Of a stretch of 64,000 nucleotides of DNA, positions 7,657 to 16,600 are shown piece by piece (position 1 is the first letter of the stretch; every line of letters starts with the position of its first letter). Source of the DNA: BOG-908 sp965199235 (GTDB taxonomy: Bacteria > Pseudomonadota > Alphaproteobacteria > Acetobacterales > Acetobacteraceae). The notes beneath the pieces are model-generated. The model was not told the DNA's origin. It saw nothing but the letters and a program-made list of their open reading frames with translations, and made no database searches. Made by a program: the position numbers and the translations under genes. The stretch covers positions 2,604,001 through 2,668,000 of the forward strand of contig CBDAQU010000002.1 in NCBI GenBank assembly GCA_965199235.1, written 5' to 3'.

Positions 7657-10095
7657 GTGACCGCCGGCGCCGACGAGCTGCTCGATCCGTCCGGCCGCCT
7701 GCGCGGCCCGTGGCGTCGGGTGCTCGGCGCCTTGCTCGGTCTCGGCATGGCGGATCTGCGGGCTCGCGGCGCAGAGCTGGACCGCGCCTGCGCCGAAGAG
7801 GGCGCGGCAGCGCTGCTCGGCGCTCCGAACGCGGCTGGCTGGCGGTGCGATCCGATCCCCTTCTTGCTGACGGAAACCGAGTTTTCCGGCTTGGCGCTCG
7901 GCCTGGCGCAGCGCGCCGAGTTGCTGGAGGCTGTGCTGGCCGACCTCTACGGCCCCCGCCTTCTGCTGCGGGACGGCCACCTGCCGCCGGCGCTCGTCTA
8001 TCCCGGCGCCTACTTGCCCGCCATGCGGACCACCGGCCAGGACGTCCGCGCTCCGCCCCGCAACCTGCATCTCTACGCCGCCGACCTGATGCGGCGGCCT
8101 GACGGGCAATGGTGCGTCCTGGCCGACCACACCGATGTCCCGTCCGGCCTGGCATACAGCCTGGAGAACCGGCGCATCATGGCGCGCGTGCTGCCGGAGG
8201 TGTTCCGCAGCATAGAGGTTCGTCAGCTACGGCCATTCCTGGATGTGTGGCAGGACAGGCTGCAGCGGCTGGCGCCCGAGCACGCCGGCAATCCCGGCCT
8301 GGCCCTGCTGACCCCGGGGCACACAGATGCGGGCTGGTTCGAACACGTCGTCATCGCGCGCGCCCTGGGTTGCTCCCTGGTCGAGGACGGCGACCTCACG
8401 ATGCGCAAGGGGGCGATATGGCTCAAAACCCTGCGCGGCTTGCGTCCCGTGCACGTGCTGCTGCGCTGCCAGCGCGGCGACGCACTGGACCAGCTTGAAG
8501 CAACCTCCAGTCCCGCCTGCGGCACGCCCGGCCTGCTCACCGCCTGGCGGAACGGGGCGTTGCAGGTACTGAACAGCCCAGGAGCTGCCTACGCAGAGGC
8601 GCCGGTGCTTGCCGCCTTTCTGCCCCGGCTCGCGCGTGTGCTGACAGGACGCGACCTGGTCTTGCCTGACGCGCCGATGCTGTGGCTCGGCGATCCCGAC
8701 CAATCCACCATTGCGGCCGATCCGCAGTCCTGGCGCGTCCTGTCCGCCATTGATCGAACCGCAAAGTTCGACGAGGAGATGCTCCGCCGCGCGGTCGGTG
8801 AGCGGCCTTGGGCTTATGCCGCAGAAGGCGCCCGCCTGCCGAGCTGCGCGCCCTGCATAGGCGTTGGCGAGGTGCTCGATCCACGTCCCGTCACGCTGCG
8901 GCTGTTTCTCGTTTGGGACGGCGCCGCCTGGCGCCCTTTGCCCGGCGGCCTGGCCCAGGTCTTGGAGGCGGGCGACGTTGCGGGCCACGCGCAGATCGGT
9001 CTCACCAAGGACGTCTGGGTCATGGTGGAGGAAGGGTTGGACATAAACGGGCCGCCCTACATCGTGATGCCGCAACTGCCGATCCGCCGTTTGGCGGGCG
9101 ACCTGCCGAGCAGGGTTGCCGACAATTTTTACTGGCTCGGCCGCTACCTCGAGCGGCTGGAGAACACCGCGCGCCTGACACGCCTGGTGCTCGCCCGGCT
9201 GTCGCGCGACGCGCTGCTGCCGCGCGACCTGCCGGACCTGGCATCGCTGATCGCCTGCCTGATCGACGCCGACATCGTCTCGGAGGAGTTTGCCCTCGGC
9301 GCGGGCACGAATCAGCTCGCCGACCTGCTGGCGCGCGCCCTGGCCGGCGACGCAGGCACCGTCGCACTCCTGACCGGCCGGGTACGCGGCTTGGCCGACA
9401 CGCTGCGCGACCGGCTGAGCGGCGAGATGCACGCCACGATCGCGCACGAACTGCGACGGCTGAAAGGCGCCCGCGTCCTGCTTCGGCCTGACCAGCGCGC
9501 GGTGGGCATCGGGCTGATGCACGCTTTCGCGGGCGAGCTGCTGCAGTTCTGCGCTGCCGTTTCGGGCTACGCCGCCGAAAACATGGTGCGTGGCGGGGGC
9601 TGGCTGTTTCTCGACCTGGGCCGCCGGATCGAACGCGCGCAATCGGTGGCGGGCCAGCTCTGCCACGCGCTGGATCAACGCCAGGACCGGCTGGAAGCCG
9701 GGCTGACCCTGGCGCTCGACCTGTGCGACAGCGCGTTGACCTATCGCGCGCGCTACCTGACCGCCATCCAGGCCCTGCCTGTTATCGACCTGGTTGTCGC
9801 CGACGAGGGCAACCCGCGTGGGCTGGGGTTCCAGCTCGCGACCGCACGCCGCAGCCTGGCCGTTCTCGCCCCCGACGAAGACGACCCCATCGTGGCCGCC
9901 CTCGACGCCGCGCTGGAAGAAACGCGCCTGCTGCTGGACGAACTGGCAGGAGCGCCCGGCCAGCCTTCCTCGACCGCTGACCTGGTTTCTCATCTTCGCA
10001 GCATTGGCGACCACGTCGGGCGGGTTTCGGAAGCGTTGCGGCGGCGCTACTTCGCGCTGCTGCCGATCACCCTCACCGACGGCCTGTCCCAATGA
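7657..10095 (+). CDS. Fusion of circularly permuted ATP-grasp and alpha-E domains
   Basis: An 812-residue two-domain protein. Residues 1 to about 465 are a circularly permuted type-2 ATP-grasp (COG2308-like), including HLYAADLMRRPDGQW and the ADHTDVPSGLAYSLENRR stretch. Residues about 480-812 are an alpha-E helical domain (COG2307-like), starting PSRVADNFYWLGRYLERLENTAR. ATP-grasp enzymes ligate carboxylates to amines; the alpha-E domain is a predicted partner of unknown function. The start is a GTG at 7657. The same two domains occur again as separate genes at 11069 and 12510, so the cluster contains both a fused and a split version. Confidence 0.9.
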   Translation: MTAGADELLDPSGRLRGPWRRVLGALLGLGMADLRARGAELDRACAEEGAAALLGAPNAAGWRCDPIPFLLTETEFSGLALGLAQRAELLEAVLADLYGPRLLLRDGHLPPALVYPGAYLPAMRTTGQDVRAPPRNLHLYAADLMRRPDGQWCVLADHTDVPSGLAYSLENRRIMARVLPEVFRSIEVRQLRPFLDVWQDRLQRLAPEHAGNPGLALLTPGHTDAGWFEHVVIARALGCSLVEDGDLTMRKGAIWLKTLRGLRPVHVLLRCQRGDALDQLEATSSPACGTPGLLTAWRNGALQVLNSPGAAYAEAPVLAAFLPRLARVLTGRDLVLPDAPMLWLGDPDQSTIAADPQSWRVLSAIDRTAKFDEEMLRRAVGERPWAYAAEGARLPSCAPCIGVGEVLDPRPVTLRLFLVWDGAAWRPLPGGLAQVLEAGDVAGHAQIGLTKDVWVMVEEGLDINGPPYIVMPQLPIRRLAGDLPSRVADNFYWLGRYLERLENTARLTRLVLARLSRDALLPRDLPDLASLIACLIDADIVSEEFALGAGTNQLADLLARALAGDAGTVALLTGRVRGLADTLRDRLSGEMHATIAHELRRLKGARVLLRPDQRAVGIGLMHAFAGELLQFCAAVSGYAAENMVRGGGWLFLDLGRRIERAQSVAGQLCHALDQRQDRLEAGLTLALDLCDSALTYRARYLTAIQALPVIDLVVADEGNPRGLGFQLATARRSLAVLAPDEDDPIVAALDAALEETRLLLDELAGAPGQPSSTADLVSHLRSIGDHVGRVSEALRRRYFALLPITLTDGLSQ

Positions 10096-10108
10096 TCGCG
10101 TTCAGCCG

Positions 10109-11023
10109 GTGATCTACACGGTCCGCCACGTGACGCAGTACGACTACGCGACGCCTGTCGACCTGGGCACGCACATGCTGCATCTGCAGCCGCGCGCGCT
10201 GCCCTGGCAGCACGTGCTGAGGAGCGAGCTGCTGTCCGACCCGGCGCCGGCCGAGCTGCGCCGTGCGACGGATTGCTTCGGCAACTTGGTCACCTGGATG
10301 TTTCTCGAAACGGCGCATCCGCGTCTGGTCGTGACCCTCGATGCGGTGGTGGACGTGAAGCCGCCGCCAGTGCCGAACGCGGAGTGCACGCCCTGCTGGG
10401 AGGAGGTGTCGCGTGCTGCCATCCGGGGCGGAGCGGCGGCATACGAGGCGGCCGAGTTCCTGTTCGACAGCCCGCTGGTGCCCGCGCTGGGCGCCGCCCG
10501 CGAGTACGCACGGGCATCCTTCCCGCCGGGCCGGCCGGTGCTGGAGGCGTTGATCGACCTCAACACCCGCATCGGCCGGGATTTCGCGTTCCGGTCCGGC
10601 GTGACGACTGTGCACACCACCGTGGCGCAGGTGCTGGCCCAGCGTGCGGGCGTCTGCCAGGATTTTTCCCACGTCATGATCGCAGGCCTGCGCTCGCTGG
10701 GTTTGCCGGCGCGCTACGTCAGTGGTTACATCCAGACCAGGCCGCCGCCCGGGCAGCCTCGTCGGCGTGGCTGCGACCAGTCGCACGCCTGGGTCGCATG
10801 CTGGCTTGGGGCGGATTACGGCTGGGTGGACATCGACCCGACCAACGGGGTGCTGATCAGGGACGAGCATGTGGTGCTTGGGTGGGGCAGGGATTTTTCG
10901 GATGTCAGCCCGCTCTGCGGCGTCATCCTCGGCGGCGGCAAGCACACGCTCAAGGTGAGCGTCGATTTGGAGCCGTTACAGATCGACAGCTCCCCGCCGC
11001 ATGGCTCGCGCGCAAGCGCATGA
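10109..11023 (+). CDS. Transglutaminase-like family protein
   Basis: A 304-residue protein with an N-terminal transglutaminase-like beta domain (YTVRHVTQYDYATPVDLG) and a papain-like core. Cys183 lies in QRAGVCQDFSHVM, His226 in SHAWVACWLG, and Asp in WVDIDPTNG, so it is predicted to be catalytically competent. The start is assigned to the GTG at 10109, exactly where homology begins, 13 bases after the fusion gene's stop. It is the short relative of the 1106-residue protein and forms part of the same operon. Its role in making or cleaving the pathway's amide bonds is inferred only from fold and context. Confidence 0.88.
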   Translation: MIYTVRHVTQYDYATPVDLGTHMLHLQPRALPWQHVLRSELLSDPAPAELRRATDCFGNLVTWMFLETAHPRLVVTLDAVVDVKPPPVPNAECTPCWEEVSRAAIRGGAAAYEAAEFLFDSPLVPALGAAREYARASFPPGRPVLEALIDLNTRIGRDFAFRSGVTTVHTTVAQVLAQRAGVCQDFSHVMIAGLRSLGLPARYVSGYIQTRPPPGQPRRRGCDQSHAWVACWLGADYGWVDIDPTNGVLIRDEHVVLGWGRDFSDVSPLCGVILGGGKHTLKVSVDLEPLQIDSSPPHGSRASA

Positions 11024-11068
11024 CCGATCAGCGGCGGAGAGGCCGGATCATTGCTTGAAGGAACATCT

Positions 11069-12502
11069 GTGCAAGGACTCCTGGACAACTACGACAAGGG
11101 CCGTTTCTTTTGCGAGCTGATGGATTGCGCGGCGCACGACCCGGCCGTGCAATTGATCGCCAGCCGTCTGGCCGCGGTGGATCCCGCCGAACTCCAGCGA
11201 CGCGCCAGCATCGCCGAAGTGGAACTGTTCAACCAGGGCATCACGTTCACCGTTTATTCCGACAAGGATGCGATCGATCGCATCCTGCCGTTCGACCTGA
11301 TCCCGCGCGTGCTGACCGCGCGCGAGTGGGATGTGCTGGAGCGCGGCGTGCGCCAACGCGTGGCGGCGCTCAACGCCTTCATCGGGGATGTATACCACGA
11401 CCAGCACATCCTCGACGACGGCGTGGTGCCGCCGCAGCTCGTCCTGGGCAACAGCAACTACCGGCCAGAGATGGCGGGGCTGGACGTGCCGCATGGCACT
11501 TACGTGCATGTCTGCGGCGTCGACATCATCCGTGACGAGACCGGGCACTTCCTGGTTCTCGAGGACAACGCGCGCACGCCCTCCGGTGTCAGCTACGTCA
11601 TCGAGAACCGCAACATGATGCGGCGCATCTTCCCCGATCTGATGGACGGCATCGCGGTCAAGCCGGTCGGCACCTACGGCATGATGCTGCAGGCCGCACT
11701 GGCGGAGATCGCGCCCGCCGACGTCGCAGATCCCCAGGTCGTCCTGCTCTCCCCGGGCATCTACAACTCCGCTTATTTCGAGCACATCTTCCTGGCGCGC
11801 GAGATGGGTGTGCCGCTGGTCGAGGGCAAAGACCTCGTCGTGGAGAACGGCTGCGTTTACATGCGCACCACCGCGGGCCTGGCGCCCGTGCATTCGATCT
11901 ACCGCCGGCTGAACGACGATTTCCTCGACCCGGACGTGTTCCGCCCGGACAGCACGCTGGGCGTGCGCGGCCTGATCGACGCGTGGCGCAGGGGACGTGT
12001 CGCCATCGCCAACGCGGTCGGCACCGGTGTGGCCGACGACAAGGCGATCTACGCCTACATGCCGCGCATCATCCGCTACTATCTCGGCGAAGACGCAATC
12101 CTGTCCAACGTGGAAACCCACATCTGCGGGGAGCCGGAGGGTCTGGCCTACACGCTCGACAACCTCGCGACGCTCGTCGTCAAGCCGGTGGGCGAGTCGG
12201 GCGGCTACGGCCTGATCATCGGCCCTCACGCCACGAGCGACGAGATCGAGGCGTTCCGCGTGCAGCTTCGCGCCGATCCCGCCAACTATATAAGTCAGCC
12301 GATGATCAACCTGTCCGTGTCCCCAACCCTTGCCGGCAACACGCTGATGCCGCGCCACGTCGACCTGCGGCCGTTCGCGGTAACCGGCAAGAAGACCTGG
12401 GTGCTGCCAGGCGGCCTGACGCGGGTGGCGTTGCGGGAGGGATCGCTCGTGGTGAACTCCTCCCAGGGCGGCGGCTCGAAAGACACCTGGGTACTGGAGT
12501 GA
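11069..12502 (+). CDS. Circularly permuted type-2 ATP-grasp protein
   Basis: A 477-residue stand-alone COG2308-type ATP-grasp enzyme. Recognisable are ELFNQGITFTVYSDK near the N-terminus, the permuted core with FLVLEDNARTPSGVSYVIEN, and VVKPVGESGGYGLIIGP, an ATP-binding-type lysine and glycine-rich loop near residue 377. The C-terminus is DLRPFAVTGKKTWVLPGG followed by SSQGGGSKDTWVL. I prefer the GTG at 11069, which has GAAGGA six bases upstream, over the TTG at 11051. It precedes the alpha-E gene by seven bases, so the two probably work as a pair. The amine and carboxylate substrates are unknown. Confidence 0.9.
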   Translation: MQGLLDNYDKGRFFCELMDCAAHDPAVQLIASRLAAVDPAELQRRASIAEVELFNQGITFTVYSDKDAIDRILPFDLIPRVLTAREWDVLERGVRQRVAALNAFIGDVYHDQHILDDGVVPPQLVLGNSNYRPEMAGLDVPHGTYVHVCGVDIIRDETGHFLVLEDNARTPSGVSYVIENRNMMRRIFPDLMDGIAVKPVGTYGMMLQAALAEIAPADVADPQVVLLSPGIYNSAYFEHIFLAREMGVPLVEGKDLVVENGCVYMRTTAGLAPVHSIYRRLNDDFLDPDVFRPDSTLGVRGLIDAWRRGRVAIANAVGTGVADDKAIYAYMPRIIRYYLGEDAILSNVETHICGEPEGLAYTLDNLATLVVKPVGESGGYGLIIGPHATSDEIEAFRVQLRADPANYISQPMINLSVSPTLAGNTLMPRHVDLRPFAVTGKKTWVLPGGLTRVALREGSLVVNSSQGGGSKDTWVLE

Positions 12503-12509
12503 TCGTTCT

Positions 12510-13526
12510 ATGAACGCCTGCCCGGACCCCGACGCAGGGACGCGCCGGTTGCCGCTTTTGCTGTCGCGTTACGCCGAAGCGCTGTTCTGGCTCGCACGAT
12601 ACATGGAGCGGGTCGAAAACCTGGCCCGCGTGCTCGACGTGACGGACACCTTCGTGCGCCACGGCGTCGACCAGTCCGGCTGGCGCAGCGTTATCCAGAT
12701 CAACGCGGACGAGGAACGTTTCGCCGCCCTCTACAGGCACGCCAACGCCGAGAACGTGGCGCAATTCTACCTGGCTGAACGCGATAACCCGAACTCTATC
12801 CTGTCCTCGCTGTTCGCCGCGCGCGAGAACGCGCGCACTCTGCGTCCCCTGATCCCCATAGAGATGTGGAACCAGATCAACGTCTTCTACAACCGCGTGC
12901 GACAGCTCTCCAAGGACGACTGCGTGCCGAGCCGCGTCTCGGGCCTGTGCGTCTACCTCAAGGAACAGTGCCAGACCCACGCGGGCATCATCGACGGCAC
13001 GTTCTATCGCGACCAGGGCTGGGCGTTCTACTGCATCGGCAAGTATGTCGAGCGCGGCGACCAGACTTCGCGGCTGGTTGACATCAAATACCACACGCTG
13101 CTCCCCTCGCCGGAGGATGTGGGCAGCGCGCTGGACGTCAGCCAATGGCACGCGCTGCTGCGGGCTGCCTCGGGCTTCCAGGCGTACCGGCGCATCAACC
13201 CCAGCCACATGACGCCGGCGTCGGTCGCGGGCTTCCTGCTGCTCAACGATTCGTTCCCGCGCAGCGTCACACGCTGCGTTCGCCAGATCGAAATCTATCT
13301 GGGCCAGCTCAGCTCCACCTACGGCCTGCGCGGCGCCTACGCGGCGCAGGAGCAGCTCGACGAACTGCGGGCGGCCTTGATGGACCAGTCCATCGAGCAA
13401 ATCCTCTCGCGCGGCTTGCACGAGTTTCTCGATTGGGTGCAGCTGCAGTTTATCGGCTTGCAGGATGCGATAGCGCACTCGTTCTGGCGCAAGCCGGACC
13501 AGTCGCAGCAGCAGAGCCAGTCCTGA
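12510..13526 (+). CDS. Alpha-E domain protein (COG2307 type)
   Basis: A 338-residue mostly alpha-helical protein. The N-terminal motif LLSRYAEALFWLARYMERVENLARVLDV is the alpha-E signature, and a second ERGDQTSRLVDIKY helix lies near residue 181. It sits last in the run of transglutaminase and ATP-grasp genes, seven bases after its ATP-grasp partner. It equals the C-terminal half of the fusion protein at 7657. Family members have no proven biochemical activity; co-occurrence with permuted ATP-grasp proteins suggests a substrate-carrying or accessory role. Confidence 0.9.
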   Translation: MNACPDPDAGTRRLPLLLSRYAEALFWLARYMERVENLARVLDVTDTFVRHGVDQSGWRSVIQINADEERFAALYRHANAENVAQFYLAERDNPNSILSSLFAARENARTLRPLIPIEMWNQINVFYNRVRQLSKDDCVPSRVSGLCVYLKEQCQTHAGIIDGTFYRDQGWAFYCIGKYVERGDQTSRLVDIKYHTLLPSPEDVGSALDVSQWHALLRAASGFQAYRRINPSHMTPASVAGFLLLNDSFPRSVTRCVRQIEIYLGQLSSTYGLRGAYAAQEQLDELRAALMDQSIEQILSRGLHEFLDWVQLQFIGLQDAIAHSFWRKPDQSQQQSQS

Positions 13527-13568
13527 CGGTCGGCGTGGGCGACGGGAAGCTCCCGCAGCGCGCACCGA

Positions 13569-14147
13569 TCAGCCGTCTGGCGCGTTTGCCGGGGCAGACG
13601 GAGCTCCGTCGGACGGGAAATCAACACGTTCGTAGAAGTCCGACACCGGAACTTCGATCCCAATCTCTGGCATGTGCAGCACGTCACCGGCCACCAGTGA
13701 ACGGGCCGTCCAGTCCATCACCCCCGGCTGACGTTTGAACACCGTTGAGGCGGCACTTTGGCTTTCCAGGATGACGCAGCGCCGGATCGTCGGGACCGCC
13801 CGGTACTCACGAAGCTTGTCAATCCGGTCGGTCTTCCCGGAGCTTGGGCTGAGAACTTCGAAAACGACGACCACGCCGGTGATCAAACGGTCGGAGCCGG
13901 ACCCACGCGCAAAGCTGACGAGCACGTCAGGAAAACGGACAGCCTCGTCGAGCGTGGCCAACCCGGCATCCTGGCTGAGCGCTTCGCACTCGGTGCCGCG
14001 CAGACGAGTCTGCAACGCCACCTGAACGTTGCCGACGATCCGAGCGTGGTTACGTGTTCCTCCCGTCATCGCAACGGGAGAAAAACCGTCAAACTCGTAG
14101 CGCCGATCATCCGGCGGGTTCCAGGCCAGGAATTCTTCACGGGTCAT
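13569..14147 (-). CDS. Uma2 family (DUF820) putative endonuclease
   Basis: A 192-residue protein with a restriction-endonuclease-like fold. The start MTREEFLAW and RRYEFDGF, followed by the catalytic-type FPDVLVSF and VVFEVLSPSS (PD...ExK-like core, with the lysine displaced to SSGKTDR), fit the Uma2/DUF820 family. These proteins are abundant in cyanobacteria and scattered elsewhere, often as single acquired genes; their biological role is uncertain. It is transcribed away from repeat copy 2 and convergently with the alpha-E gene. Confidence 0.82.
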   Translation of the reverse strand: MTREEFLAWNPPDDRRYEFDGFSPVAMTGGTRNHARIVGNVQVALQTRLRGTECEALSQDAGLATLDEAVRFPDVLVSFARGSGSDRLITGVVVVFEVLSPSSGKTDRIDKLREYRAVPTIRRCVILESQSAASTVFKRQPGVMDWTARSLVAGDVLHMPEIGIEVPVSDFYERVDFPSDGAPSAPANAPDG

Positions 14148-14227
14148 GGCGACCGGGCTTAGGCACCGCTCATGGCGCTACGCTAGCACTGTCGCGCCGT
14201 CGCCGCGTCCGTCATCGCGGAGCATCG

Positions 14228-14338
14228 GAGCAATCTCACGCAGACTGGAATAGCCGGTGACGAAATTGCTTGCCAAAACAAGGCCTAGACCGGTTAGAGG
14301 TCCGCCTGCTCGCGACACCCTGCGTGAAACCGGTCTAA
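14228..14338 (-). repeat. Dispersed 115-bp palindromic repeat, copy 2
   Basis: Inverted copy of the element at 1698. The terminal repeats are GAGCAATCTCACGCAGACTG at the left end and, on the other strand, GACCGGTTTCACGCAGGGTG at the right end. The internal CTAGACCGGTTAGAGGTCCGC stem is shortened. The right edge (CCGGTCTAA) contains the stop codon of mtnA, so the element marks the 3' end of that operon. It lies between the mtnA stop and the start of the Uma2 gene. Confidence 0.82.
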
Positions 14339-15462
14339 AACGTTGGCGTCCCGGGTTGCTTGCCGGTCGGTCCGAGATCGGGGAACAGCGCGGCGAGACC
14401 GTCCCGCGTCGCGGGCGTTCGACCGCGCTCGGTGATCAGGCCGGTGATCAGACGGTGCGGCGTCACGTCAAAGGCCGGGTTGGCAGCAGGGCTCCCCGTC
14501 GGAACCACGCGGACCGTCGCGACCGAGCCGTCCATCGCGCGCCCTGTCACCGTCGTCACCTCCGTCTGCGCGCGCTCCTCAATCGGGATGTCGCGCACGC
14601 CGTCATCGATGTTCCAGTCGATCGTCGAGGAGGGGAAGGCGACATGAAACGGCACGCCGTTGTCGTGCGCCGAGAGCGCTTTGAGATAGGTGCCGATCTT
14701 GTTGGCCGCGTCCCCCGCGCGCGTCACGCGGTCGGCACCCACGATCACCAGATCGACCTGCCCGTGCTGCATCAGGTGCCCGCCGGCATTGTCGGAAATG
14801 ACGGTGTGAGCGACGCCGTGCTTGCCGAGCTCGAACGCGGTCAGCGCCGCGCCCTGGTTGCGCGGCCGTGTCTCGTCCACCCAGACATGCACGTCGATGC
14901 CGGCATCGTGCGCCTTGTAGATGGGCGCCATCGCCGTGCCCCAATCCACCGTCGCCAGCCAACCGGCGTTGCAATGGGTCAGCACGTTGACGGGTCCGCT
15001 CTGCCGTGCCGCGGCCGCCTGCTCGATCAGCGGCAGGCCGTGCAGCCCGATTTGCTCGTTGCGCTCGGCGTCCTCATCGGCGATCTGCTGCGCCTGCGCG
15101 TAGGCGGCGCGCACACGGTCGGCCTGGCGCGTGTTGCGCAGCACCGTCAGCATGCGGTCCAGCGCCCAACGCAGGTTGACCGCGGTCGGCCGCGTTCCCG
15201 CAAGCAGCGTCGCGTTCTGCTCCATGGCATCGGTGGACGCATCGCTCCTCAGCCCGAGCGCCAGGCCGTAGGCCGCCACCGCGCCGATCAGCGGGGCGCC
15301 GCGCACCTGCATGCTGCGTATCGCATGGGCGGCTTCCCGCACTGCCGTCAGCCGCAGGATCTCCACCGACCACGGCAGCCTGGTCTGATCGATGATGCGG
15401 ATCGACCAGCCATCATGCTCGTCAACCCACACGCTGCGAAAGGGTGTGCCGTCTATCTTCAT
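14335..15462 (-). CDS. mtnA: S-methyl-5-thioribose-1-phosphate isomerase
   Basis: Isomerises methylthioribose 1-phosphate to methylthioribulose 1-phosphate in methionine salvage. The protein has 375 residues, normal for the family. Key residues are visible: RGAPLIG near 54, the catalytic cysteine Cys164 in LTHCNAGW, and the catalytic aspartate Asp244 in VIVGADRV. I chose the ATG at 15462 (MKIDGTPF); the open frame extends 13 codons further upstream without support. It is the last gene of a three-gene run DUF983-UPF0262-mtnA and starts 14 bases after the UPF0262 stop. Its stop codon falls in repeat copy 2. No other salvage gene is in the window. Confidence 0.93.
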   Translation of the reverse strand: MKIDGTPFRSVWVDEHDGWSIRIIDQTRLPWSVEILRLTAVREAAHAIRSMQVRGAPLIGAVAAYGLALGLRSDASTDAMEQNATLLAGTRPTAVNLRWALDRMLTVLRNTRQADRVRAAYAQAQQIADEDAERNEQIGLHGLPLIEQAAAARQSGPVNVLTHCNAGWLATVDWGTAMAPIYKAHDAGIDVHVWVDETRPRNQGAALTAFELGKHGVAHTVISDNAGGHLMQHGQVDLVIVGADRVTRAGDAANKIGTYLKALSAHDNGVPFHVAFPSSTIDWNIDDGVRDIPIEERAQTEVTTVTGRAMDGSVATVRVVPTGSPAANPAFDVTPHRLITGLITERGRTPATRDGLAALFPDLGPTGKQPGTPTF

Positions 15463-15476
15463 CTTCGGCTCCGAAC

Positions 15477-15971
15477 CTAGATTCTTTGGTGCAGCACGCA
15501 CACCAGGGTGAACAGGCGCCGCGCCGTTTCGAAATCGATGTCCACCCGGCCTTCAAGACGGGCGACCATCAGTTCGGCGCCCTCGTTGTGCAGGCCGCGC
15601 CGCCCCATGTCGATCGCCTGTATGCTCGCCTCCCGCCCATCCTGGATGGCGTGCGCGTAGCTTTCAACCAGCAGTTGATAGTCCTTGATCAGCCGGCGGA
15701 ATGGGCCGAGCGCCAGCCCGAGCGCCATCAGCGGCGCCTCGTTCGCGTCGCGCACGTCGAATGCCAGCCGCCCCTCGACGATCGAGAGATGCAGGATGAA
15801 CGGACCGATCAGCCCGCGCGGCGCAAAGCGGTTCTCGTGCGCAAGGTCGCGCACCGCCTGCTCCAGATCGGCCTGCTGCAAAGGCGAAAGCTGGCCGCGC
15901 TCGCCATCGAGCATGACACTGACAAGCGAGCGCGCGGCCTGCGTGCCCGCAGGATCGTGATCAGCAGCCAT
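15477..15971 (-). CDS. UPF0262 family protein
   Basis: A 164-residue protein matching the UPF0262 family, which is largely confined to alphaproteobacteria. The features used are VMLDGERGQLSPLQQADLEQA, DLAHENRF, GPFILHLSIVEGRLAFDVRD and a helical C-terminus. The function is unknown. The start ATG at 15971 overlaps the end of the DUF983 gene by 11 bases, and mtnA follows 14 bases later, so the three are probably co-transcribed. Confidence 0.82.
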   Translation of the reverse strand: MAADHDPAGTQAARSLVSVMLDGERGQLSPLQQADLEQAVRDLAHENRFAPRGLIGPFILHLSIVEGRLAFDVRDANEAPLMALGLALGPFRRLIKDYQLLVESYAHAIQDGREASIQAIDMGRRGLHNEGAELMVARLEGRVDIDFETARRLFTLVCVLHQRI

Positions 15972-16395
15972 CCTGCCCGTCCGGCGGCTTCATCAAGCCG
16001 AGCGTCATCATCAGACCGACCGTCGCGCCCTTGACTGGCCGGATGAGCAGCAGCGTCAACGCCAATGTTGCCGGCAGGAAAATGAGCATCTCCTCGGCGA
16101 TCGACAACGACACGGTCCGGTCCACGGCCACCAGCGCCCCGATGGCGAGGTGGGCCACGATGAACACGGTGAAATAGGGCGGCGCATCGTCGGCACTGAT
16201 CAGGCCGAGCGGTGCCGCGCAGACACGGCAGGCAGGTGTCACGCCCAACCAGCCGACGAACAGAGGACCCTTGCCGCATACGGGACAGGTTGCTCGCAGC
16301 CCGCGAAGCAACGCCCGGACCATCGGCGTTGCCGCAAAGACCGAAGGGTCTGGCCGCCGCTCAGGCTGCCAGCGTACGGGGAGCGTGTCCGGCAT
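15961..16395 (-). CDS. DUF983 family membrane protein
   Basis: A 144-residue protein with an N-terminal zinc-ribbon-like pair, CPVCGKGPLF and ACRVC, followed by two hydrophobic membrane segments (roughly residues 75-95 and 105-125). This is the DUF983 layout. I chose the ATG at 16395, where family similarity begins; the open frame upstream overlaps the panC promoter region. It is divergent from panC with 205 bases between the two starts. The function is not known; DUF983 genes are often near cytochrome oxidase or cell-envelope genes. Confidence 0.82.
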   Translation of the reverse strand: MPDTLPVRWQPERRPDPSVFAATPMVRALLRGLRATCPVCGKGPLFVGWLGVTPACRVCAAPLGLISADDAPPYFTVFIVAHLAIGALVAVDRTVSLSIAEEMLIFLPATLALTLLLIRPVKGATVGLMMTLGLMKPPDGQDGC

Positions 16396-16600
16396 GAATG
16401 CTGTGTGCCTCGCGCTGTGTGGTTCCGCCTGGCATCGACCATCCAGACAGGAGATGCTGAAAACTGGTCCGCGCCGTGCCACATGGCAAGCGCGCGCCCG
16501 CATCGGCAAGCCGGCAGCTTGCGCCCGGAACACGCCCGCGCGACACAGCGCGGTCGACACCAGCGCACCGCCGCAAGCTGGCGCTTTTCGGACATGTGCC

